Made by a program: the position numbers and the translations under genes. From Symsagittifera roscoffensis (Eukaryota; Xenacoelomorpha; Acoela; Convolutidae): a stretch of 64,000 nt of DNA. Shown one piece after another: positions 57,187 through 64,000 of the stretch. The number at the start of each line of letters is the position of its first letter. Position 1 is the stretch's first letter. Where the stretch lies: contig NC_087066.1 of assembly GCF_963678635.1 (NCBI RefSeq), positions 4,714,485 to 4,778,484 on the forward strand, written 5' to 3'. Under the pieces are notes generated by a model that saw only the letters and a list, made by a program, of their open reading frames with translations, did no database searches and was not told the DNA's origin.

Positions 57187-57353
57187 CGGCTTCCCTATCG
57201 TGCTCAGTCTCTCGAAGTCACTCGTGTTCTCACCTTCCAGACCCAAAAATTCTTCCCCCCAGATCTCACTCAAGTTATCTCTTTGTTCCCCCGGTACAGT
57301 CCCTAGGATCTTTCTCAACAGTCTGTGCGAGTGATGCGACATTCGAGCCAAGC
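57187..57353 (-). pseudogene. Older reading frame split by hAT insertion, right part
   Basis: The minus frame from 57351 (MARMSHHSHRLLRKILGTVP, later GEEFLGLEGENTSDF) runs to the 8-bp duplication and resumes at 54837. It stops being followed at 57354, where hAT copy 2 begins abruptly. Family unknown. Confidence 0.5.
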
Positions 57354-58290
57354 GTTACTTTCCATTCCCAATTCGTATATCTTGACAATGTGTCAGTAAC
57401 AAAAGTTAGCAGTTCCCCTCGCTTCAAGAAAATGTTTCAAAAGTCTGGCCTAGCTGTACCAACTTATGATGATCTCAATCGGACACTTAATGCCAAATAC
57501 TTCGAGCGCATAGATCTCATTAAGAAATTACTAGAGGGGAAAGAGAAGTTAGTCTTGGCTCTAGACAAATGGACGAACAATCATCACGAAAAATTTATTG
57601 GTGTCTATGTGTATCAAAAAGCATTTTTCTTGGATTAATTAATTACGATTTTTCATGTGGCGCAAAGGAGATGAAAAAATATACAAAAGAACTCCTTGCC
57701 AAGTTTGGCATCGCAAAAGAAAGACTCGCATGTGTGATGTCCGACTGTGGTTCGGACATGGTCAAGTTATGCCGTATAATGAAGCTGGCTCATGTGCCTT
57801 GCCTGGCACATGTAATCAATCTGATTGTAAAAAAGTTGATAAATGCCAGTTTGATTCATGATGATGCTATTGAAACCGACAATGAAGTTGCTATTCAAAC
57901 GGATGAAGAGATAGTGATTCAGAATGAAGATAGTAACAACGAGAACGACACCGACGAGGCCGATGAAGACTTTGACACATTGAATACCCGTAGCATCGAA
58001 CCGTTTGATTTTTCCAATTTTGTGAATGAAATACGACAAGCTGTAAAAGACAGACCGAGCATACTTATGCAACGCCAACTTCTTTCAAAGACTTCTTACA
58101 ACTTGAAAGGGCAGTTGGACCAAAAGAGGAACAAATACGAAGAACATTGAGACAAATTCCCGCAACAAATTCTGACATTGAGAGAGCGTTCAGTTATGCA
58201 AAGTACTTGAAGAAGGATATTCAATCGCGACTTAAGACGGAGAATTTTACACGCAACGTGTTCTTGAAACTCACCGAGGAATGCGTTTAA
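57354..58290 (+). pseudogene. hAT transposase remnant in copy 2
   Basis: Carries LALDKWT, ACVMSDCGSDM, VPCLAHVINLIV and the C-terminal ATNSDIERAFSYAKYLKK, but lacks the BED finger and the TRWNST region. A 6-base loss in a GTAAGA-type stretch plus context near 57620 breaks one frame. It retains the base lost by copy 1 at 55674. The internal deletion shifts the C-terminal third. Confidence 0.9.
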
Positions 58291-58673
58291 TACGTACTTG
58301 TACGTTCCCATTTCATAATAATACAGCTTTATATTTCCGTTGAACTTTTTTGTTTTCTATATACATTCCCATTTTAATACATTTATTGCATAAATATTGT
58401 TTTTACAGCTATTTTTATTGTTCACTGTAAGAGAAAGTTACACTCTAAAAACGCATCAAATTTATTGCGTCAACGTTCATACCATTTAATCTACCTGAAA
58501 ATCGGGCATGTCGGGTATCGGGTCGGGTAATCGGGTTTTGAGATCTTTTTCGGGTTTCGGGCCGGGTTTCGGGTTTGAAATGAATGTCGGGTTCGGGTTT
58601 GAAGAAACCGTCGGGTTCGGGTTTTAGCTTATCGGGTTTCGGGTTTGAAAAATGTCGGGTCCCGAAATGCCTG
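57354..58673 (+). mobile_element. hAT transposon, copy 2, 5'-truncated and internally deleted
   Basis: Homology to copy 1 starts inside the transposase gene (copy 1 position about 55350) without a left terminal repeat and ends at a perfect right terminal repeat (58661-58673). About 470 bp of copy 1 (about 56050-56520) is missing at 58050. The two copies are otherwise almost identical, including the GGGTTCGGG subterminal region, which is shorter here. Confidence 0.93.
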
Positions 58674-58990
58674 GATCAAAGTTCCACTGTCTAATAAAAA
58701 GTAACTATACGGATTGTTCCGACCCTGTTTTTTAACGGTGTTCGCGTGTTTTAGGTATTTTGAGACCTAAGTATGGGGACGTTCTTATTTTCTAGAGTGG
58801 GGGGGGGGGTATTTTGGTAGTGGCCTTTAAGCTGTAACAAAGGTTTTAGTCTCATGTCGCAAGTGAACCGAATTGTCTCCGACCGTTTGAGGTTGAAAAA
58901 CACAAGAGATAGTGTCCCTGACTCTTGAGCCAGTGGCTATAGGGCCTATTTTTCTTTAGCCTCATATGTGACTTAAGTAGGCGACTGTTA
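58674..58990 (-). repeat. Interspersed repeat R1, copy 3, inverted
   Basis: The reverse complement of 10330-10640: it begins directly after the hAT copy 2 terminus with GATCAAAGTTCCACTGTC (partner at 10635-10655) and ends with the ACTTAAGTAGGCGACTGTTAC block. One flank of R1 is missing, cut off by the hAT copy. Confidence 0.92.
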
Positions 58991-59197
58991 CACGTATCAG
59001 TACATTTTCTTTCAAAAAATAATGACAACTACCTTCAGCCTTAGCCTGGCAAGCTGATAGACGAAAAGTAGTCTTCAAGCTAGGAAAATAGAGAGAGAGC
59101 GTCTCATCTTTTTGTTTTCTACCTTTATTTTGCTCGCCGAAATATAAAATGTTCGTTTTTAGGTGTCCAATGGGTTGAGCGTAGCAATGCCTAACTG

Positions 59198-60276
59198 ATG
59201 TCTGACAACGGAAGTGCTGATACAGTATCCAGTTTATGCGAAGAAGATAGGTTACGACGGTTGTTTTGCTTGTGCGACGCGAATGGCGATGGATTTATCG
59301 ACAGGTAATTTCTCTCTAAGTTCGGTGCCGATTAGTCCTTTTAAGTAGCTGCAGTACCATCAGCTTTTTAGTTTGAACGGTAAGCCTTGCTTTGTTTATT
59401 ATTGGACCATATGAAAATAGTGGAGGAACTTTGTATTCGGGTCTGTTTTAATTTTTTCCCCTGCAAAAACAGGTACCACGCATATACCAAATTAAAGCCA
59501 GTCTTGATTCAAACGACTTCAAAAAATTTTCAATAAGTTTTCTCTGCATCGAGAAACACTGATTTAAAATCATTGATTTTTGTTTCAATTATGAGCGAAT
59601 AAAGCGAGCGAGCAGGCTTAAAACTGCTTAATCATGCTTAATTTAAGCTGTGAAATTTTAGTTTTAATCAAGTTAAATTAGTTTTTAGAGGTTTTTTAGC
59701 GCCATTATGGGAAGCAAAAACTTCATAATATTTTAAAAATTTTTGCACAAAAATTTGAAATTTTATTTTTTTTTGTTTTTCTAGTAATTTTTCTACAAAC
59801 CTTTTTGTCCAATTTCTCTATATTACTATGAATGTCGAATATGACGTAAAACTATAATTTTTCAAGTTAGTGTAAAGTCTCTGGTCGTGTCATTCTGTGC
59901 TACTTGCACAGTAACCGGCCATCTTTGTTTAAAAGTTGAAAACTATGCTCGATCATGTTATGTCTCGTTCACTTTGTATTATATATTTTGTTCACTGTAT
60001 ATTTCAGTGGAGATATATTCTCGATGTGTCAAGAACTCGGGATGGAAAATGCCTTCGACGAAATTGTGTCCGATTTAGGCGCTGGTCCAGACGGTTTGAT
60101 ATCTCTTGAAGAGTTTGTTAGAAGGGGACTTTCTGTTCACGCTTCCAATCCTATTTCTAGCGAGGGACAGAAAAAGGGCTTCAAGTTGTGTCTGAGTAAC
60201 AACAGCAGCGATATTGAGGACTTCGATTCGGGATTGATCATGACATCCGAAGGGGTGATGTCTACAGAGTCGCTTG
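59198..60276 (+). CDS. MCC: MCC-like protein, first two coding exons
   Basis: Exon 1 is 59198-59304 (donor CAG/GTAATT) and exon 2 is 60008-60276 (acceptor TTTCAG; the end may be a donor at 60277 or a stop TAG at 60279-60281). Phases join cleanly. The N-terminus has an EF-hand: EEDRLRRLF precedes a complete 12-residue loop DANGDGFIDSGD. A degenerate second one follows (AGPDGLISLEEF). This matches the N-terminus of the long form of MCC (mutated in colorectal cancers; EEERMRRLF, DGDGDGYISRND, GADENGKISFQDF), which also has Asp at loop position 12. MCC is a coiled-coil scaffold in Wnt and polarity signalling. The rest of the gene should lie downstream; no later exon was found. A TTTTTAG acceptor-like site precedes the ATG by about 37 bp (5' UTR intron or trans-splice site). 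Confidence 0.78.
59399..59935 (+). repeat. Interspersed repeat R2, copy inside MCC intron 1
   Basis: Shares long matches with 60485-60900 (GGAACTTTGTATTCGGGT, GAGCGAATAAAGC, AGCAGGCTTA) and then with 62105-62335 (TGTTTTTCTAGT, CATTCTGTGCTACTTGCACA and on). Non-coding. Confidence 0.9.
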
Positions 60277-60935
60277 GTTAGCGTTAATTTGATTGTCCAA
60301 ACGTTAATTATGCTTGCGATTAGCAAGCGGTATGAAATCGGAATATAGTTTTTTGGGGTTGACAACTAATAGAACAAAATCCGTTGAATCCGTTAGCATG
60401 ACCGTTCTATTCACTTCATCAACGTTAGTTCTAATTTCCAGCTTCCCATTTCCTTAAGGTCTGGGTTCGAGTTTCGGCCGAACCTTGTTGTTCCGACCAT
60501 TGAAAATGGAGAGGAACTTTGTATTCGGGTGTTTTTTTAGTTTTTTCTCTTTGTTTTTCACGCAAAATCAGGTACAAAAAAGAATAATCGGACTGGGTTG
60601 AGTGATATATCGAATGGAAGCCTTTTCAGTCGTGATTGGAACCAAAAATCCAAAAAGTTTAAAAATTCAATTAAAAAAAATCCAAAAAGTTTTCCAGTGT
60701 TGAGAAAAACCGGCTTGAATTTTTTTGATTTTTCGTCTTAATTCGAGCGAATAAAGCAAACGAGCAGGCTTACAACAGCTTAATTAGGAGAAATTTAAAA
60801 TTTAAGCCCTAAAAACTTAACTTTAAGCAAGAAATTTTGTAGCTCCATTCTGGGAACCATTTGATTTTTTTTATTTTTTGAATTTTTCTATTTTTTATCA
60901 GAAAACAACGTTGGTCAATGTTGAATTAGGAGTAC

Positions 60936-60959
60936 TTTCGAGCTATCGCTCATCATCAG
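60936..60959 (-). ncRNA. Hammerhead-like ribozyme core of Penelope-like element
   Basis: The minus strand reads CTGATGA, T, GAGC, GATA, GCTC, GAAA. GAGC/GCTC is a perfect stem with a tetraloop between the conserved boxes CUGAUGA and GAAA. One extra base precedes the stem, compared with the standard core. Penelope-like elements are known to carry such ribozymes. Stems I and III were not resolved. Confidence 0.45.
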
Positions 60960-61103
60960 AATCTTAAAACACAAAAATATCGAGCTTCAAAAAAGCACCA
61001 AACACGTCAAATGAAGAAAAGGGAAAACAAACAAAAAACAAACAAAAAACACAATAAGTCTATTCTGAGGTGGATAGTATGCACACATACAGAACAAGAT
61101 GCA

Positions 61104-61676
61104 TCATAGCTTGATGGTGAGGGGGCGCCAGCGATACTCTTCCTTGGTATTCAGAGACGTTTTGAGTTTTTCAATATAGAGAGCTTCCAGGGTCTCCAGT
61201 TTTACTATGTCACTGCTTCGGTCGAGAATAGAAGTTTCGTATGCCTGCATCCCACAGCAATCATGAAGGTGTCTGGCAACGGGCGCGGAAAGCATCAAAT
61301 GCTCAGACAGTCGTGTTTTAAAGTGTCGAGCCATCTGGCCGACGTAGCGGGCCTGACAACCCGAACACTCAATTTGATAAACAACACGACTTGAAAGTTC
61401 TTTGGAAACAGGTGACTTGAGGGACGGCAAACACGTTCTCAGTTTCGTCGTAGTAAAAACAACGTTAATTCCACTGCACTTCCGAACGTGTTTGCTCAAT
61501 TGATATGATATCTTCCCTCGATACTGCAACAGCAACAGTGGACGCGTAGATCGTTTTTCGCCTGGATCAGGACGTGCAACAGTCGGCCAAGTGGACGTGG
61601 CGTTGAAAATCCGGTTCACTGTACCTTCCACAATATTTCGCTTGTACTTGGTGGGAGCAAGTCCATGAAAGTTCAA
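61104..61676 (-). pseudogene. Penelope-like RT thumb and GIY-YIG endonuclease
   Basis: 190 codons. YKRNIVEGTVNRIFNATSTW is the RT thumb signature. A linker follows, then VVYQIECSGCQARYVGQMAR (GIY-YIG core), FKTRLSEH, and LETLEALYIEKLKTSLN near the end. GIY-YIG endonucleases nick the target for primed reverse transcription. The ORF itself is intact but is out of frame with the RT piece upstream. Confidence 0.9.
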
Positions 61677-61703
61677 AAAGAAGCTGGTGTCAGTGGGTTT
61701 GTT

Positions 61704-62024
61704 CTACCAATCCCTAACACAAGAAAACCGAGTCCGCACTATCTTGATGTCCAGAAAAGGTAAAACGCCATCCCGCTCCTTCTCGATGGTAAACTGGAGG
61801 TGATCAGTATCCAGCTTGTTCGCACGTTCCAAGAGGTTGTTAATCTCCGACTGTCTGGCAGTACGAATAATGTCGTCCATGTAACGTCTAAACAGCTTGG
61901 CCGGTGAAGAAACAGCTGCCAAACTCAGTAGACAACCCACAGCCGCCATGCCAAGAGCCAGGTGTAGCCCGTCGAATCTCGGCAGTCGACAGGCCAGAAC
62001 ATCGTTGACGATACCAAAAAGCAC
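61704..62024 (-). pseudogene. Penelope-like RT fragment with YMDD
   Basis: RRYMDDIIRT is motif C. It is followed by LLERANKLDTDHLQFTIEKE and VLPFLDIKI, the family's motif D-E region. A PHD finger, present at this place in fragments A and B, is absent. The piece before motif C (LFGIVNDVLACRLP) is the end of motif B. The frame breaks at the 61676-61704 junction. Confidence 0.88.
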
Positions 62025-62387
62025 ATCGGTTTTCTATTTTTGTTTTTCTGTTCAATTTTCTTTTAATTTTTTGCATGTTACTCAATTTTCTAAAATTTGA
62101 ATTTTTTTATTTTTGAATTTTTTTATTTTTGTTTTTCTAGTCTATTTTCTAAAAAATATTTTTTCAATTTGCCTGTTTTACTATGAATGTCAAATATGCC
62201 TAAAATTATATTTTTACATTAGACTTTTTATCACCCGACGCAGAAAAACTAATTTGAAAATAAAGCTTTATCTTGTAGTTTTTAAAGGCTATGGTCGGAA
62301 CATTCTGTGCTACTTGCACAGTAACCGGCTATCCGTTTTTTTGCAATTGTATGCAAGTGAAATTTTTTCGGTAAAAATTGAAATGTG

Positions 62388-62885
62388 GGACTTCCGTTTG
62401 TCTGCTCAAGTTTCGTCGGCTAAGTTGCCACATCGCGTATTTTGCTTGTGCTCTAAGCAACTTTCTTTTTCTTAGCAGTTGCAAGTGTTGTTCATTCTAG
62501 TTTCAGGGAAGGACTTGAAAGATTTGAACAAAAAAATTAAAATCATTTTTTCATTCGATTCAATTGGTGTCTGCTCAAAGTTTGTCGTCTTGGTGTCCAC
62601 ATCACTGATTTCTTTTTGTGCGTTAAGCAAGTTACACTGTAGTCTTTTAGGGAGGGATTTGAAAGATTGAAAAAAAGTAAAGTCATTTTTTTCCGGTTCA
62701 ATTGGTTTGCTCAAAGTTGGCATGATGTCTAGTGGTCACATCACTGATTTTTCTTGTGCTATAAGCAACTTTCATTGCAGTTGAAAGTTAAAGTGTTGTT
62801 CATTGTAGTTTCAATGGGGATTTTATATTAAATCTTTTTTTTCGGCTCAACTTGTCTCTGCTCAAAAATTGTCGGCTTTGTTTCA
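62388..62885 (+). repeat. Diverged tandem repeat, unit about 150-165 bp
   Basis: About three and a half copies containing GTCTGCTCAAAGTTTGTCG, a CACATCACTGATTT word, TTGTGCTNTAAGCAA, GTTGTTCATT and GGANTTGAAAGATT. Copies are strongly diverged. Non-coding. Confidence 0.85.
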
Positions 62886-63781
62886 TCTTCGTAAGTTTTG
62901 TTGCGCTGCTTATTTAATACCGAATTGTCTGCATGTTTGCCTAGAATGAAATTTTATCAAGAGATACGAAAATTTAAATGTTGGTTTCATTTTTGACTTT
63001 TTTCATTCTTTTAGGACTTCAGCTTTTGTTATGTTTGTTGTCTTCCAAGTGGTGCGAAGTTCCGCTTCGCATCTGTGTCAAATTGTTTATGGCTTGGAGT
63101 TGAGTTAAGTTAAGCTGTATTGTGTTCTGTTCCTGATGTGAAATGCGAAGGGGTGGAGTCATTCGCAGCTCAAGGTTAACGCTTTCTGAACTGACTCAAG
63201 CTACAATTTTTGGAGGTTATTTCAATTCGGGATTGCGTATTTCGACCCAGGAAAAATAAAAAGTATGTGAGTGCAATATAGAATTTTTTTTGTTGGTATA
63301 AAAAACATTTTGTGCTTTTCTGTTTTGTTCGGTTTTTGTGGATTGATTCAAAAAAATTTAAGAATTGAAACCGAAAATGTTTTTGCGGTTTGAAAATGAT
63401 TTTTATTAGGTCTTTCGATTGAATCAATGCAGTCGGTTTTAAGTCATTTGTTATGCTAAAACTTCTTGAAATTTTGTTATAGTTAAACTTTGGTATCGGA
63501 GGTGAAGCGAAGCTTTGCTTCGCCTGTGATTTAAATTAACCTAAGCTCGCATTTTGTAATTATACCAAAAACAGTTTTTTGAGTTTGAATCAGCCGATAG
63601 TAAGATTTCAATCATTTGTTCATTGCATATCTCCAGGACTGTCTGATGTACTTTCACAATATTCTAGTTGAAAACACAATTATTGTTAAAAACACAATTA
63701 TTGTTAAAGAACAGTCTTTTTGAATTGATTCTGTGCATGTCTGATTGTGCCGATTGGAAAGCCAATTCAGATGGGTAAGTA
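62886..63781. other. Non-coding, no gene seen
   Basis: AT-rich; possibly MCC intron. Short ORFs only. A duplicated AACACAATTATTGTTAAA lies at 63673-63710. Confidence 0.4.
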
Positions 63782-63907
63782 GCAGTAGCGGATTTAGGGA
63801 GGGGTGTGGGGAAGCGGACGCTACCTCTCAGGGATTCGATCCCCTCGACTAACCAAAGGGTCCCTTTTTGGTACTATTTAAAGACCTCCATTCTCGGCTG
63901 GCTGAAC
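63782..63907 (+). repeat. Short interspersed repeat S, copy
   Basis: GCGGATTTAGGGAGG, GGAAGCGGACGCT, GGATTCGATCCCCT and AACCAAAGGGTCCC match the copy at 40091-40216 in order and spacing. Confidence 0.83.
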
Positions 63908-63927
63908 CTAAAATTTGTCTGTAGGCG

Positions 63928-63945
63928 CCTTTGGCGCAATGGTAT
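63928..63945 (+). repeat. Possible A box of a tRNA-like repeat at the window end
   Basis: TGGCGCAATGG fits the A box consensus. The B box would fall near or beyond the right edge, so this is only a hint. Confidence 0.3.
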
Positions 63946-64000
63946 ACAATTTTCGAGGGGTGAGCGCGCTGAAAAAAACACGATTTTGGTCAGTGTCCAA

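Larger units (their letters stand above)
60905..62035 (-). mobile_element. Penelope-like element, 5'-truncated
   Basis: On the minus strand: the end of RT from just after motif B, then the GIY-YIG nuclease, then about 200 bp with a hammerhead-like core. It is inserted in repeat R2 and lacks the N-terminal RT half, as expected for target-primed 5' truncation. Low-complexity T-rich sequence lies on both sides. Confidence 0.87.
60485..62335 (+). repeat. Interspersed repeat R2, second copy, split by a Penelope-like element
   Basis: The left part 60485-60900 and right part about 62105-62335 match one continuous repeat at 59399-59935. The 1.2 kb between them is a Penelope-like element. Confidence 0.85.

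Noticed and set aside
54845-58660. Interstitial telomere made of TTCGGG repeats
   Set aside because: The repeats lie strictly inside the hAT terminal repeats and are transposon subterminal motifs.
60277-60281. MCC ending at TAG 60279 as a true short protein
   Set aside because: Possible, but a GT donor is available two bases before the stop and MCC proteins are much longer; left undecided in the feature.

Overview
The window is AT-rich animal DNA and holds few genes. GT-AG introns, two recognisable metazoan gene families (MCC and BAP31), a class-A-like GPCR and a varied load of eukaryotic transposable elements rule out a prokaryote. I cannot name the species. The repertoire (Ty3/gypsy, Penelope-like, hAT, LINE and foldback elements, tRNA-derived repeats) suits a marine invertebrate such as a cnidarian or tunicate, but that is a guess.

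Layout. 1-7734 (minus) is most of a Ty3/gypsy LTR retrotransposon that runs off the left edge. Its leader side carries a 14-bp tandem array (8107-8760) and a 65-bp array (about 9648-9845). 10.3-16.5 kb holds two copies of an interspersed repeat (R1) and decayed Penelope-like elements (minus) whose reverse transcriptase carries a PHD finger next to the catalytic YIDD motif. 16.5-28.9 kb is gene-poor: a LINE fragment, a 1.5-kb TATG microsatellite, a CCTCGAG-rich tandem array and an ATTATAAT palindrome field. An apparently intronless GPCR gene lies at 28917-30227, followed directly by a 2.1-kb inverted repeat with arms of about 780 bp.

34.9-49.3 kb (minus) holds a LINE fragment, a three-exon gene for a thioredoxin-fold protein without the CxxC active site (35946-44328), and three exons of a BAP31-like gene (47870-49319), with small DNA transposons in the introns and spacers. 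51466-54269 has a GC-richer minus ORF and, diverging from it, a tight plus-strand run of small overlapping ORFs. The last begins like a P-loop ATPase and is cut by a 200-N gap. This looks like a piece of an integrated DNA virus or a Polinton-like element.

54470-58673 carries two related hAT elements. The first is complete, with 13-bp terminal inverted repeats and an 8-bp target duplication, and it interrupts an older reading frame. Its transposase is broken; the second copy is truncated and internally deleted. 59198-60276 gives the first two coding exons of an MCC-like gene (plus). A further Penelope-like element (60.9-62.0 kb) sits inside a repeat that also fills MCC intron 1. Nearly all transposon genes are damaged. 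The best candidates for live host genes are the GPCR, the thioredoxin-like gene, the BAP31-like gene and the MCC-like gene.
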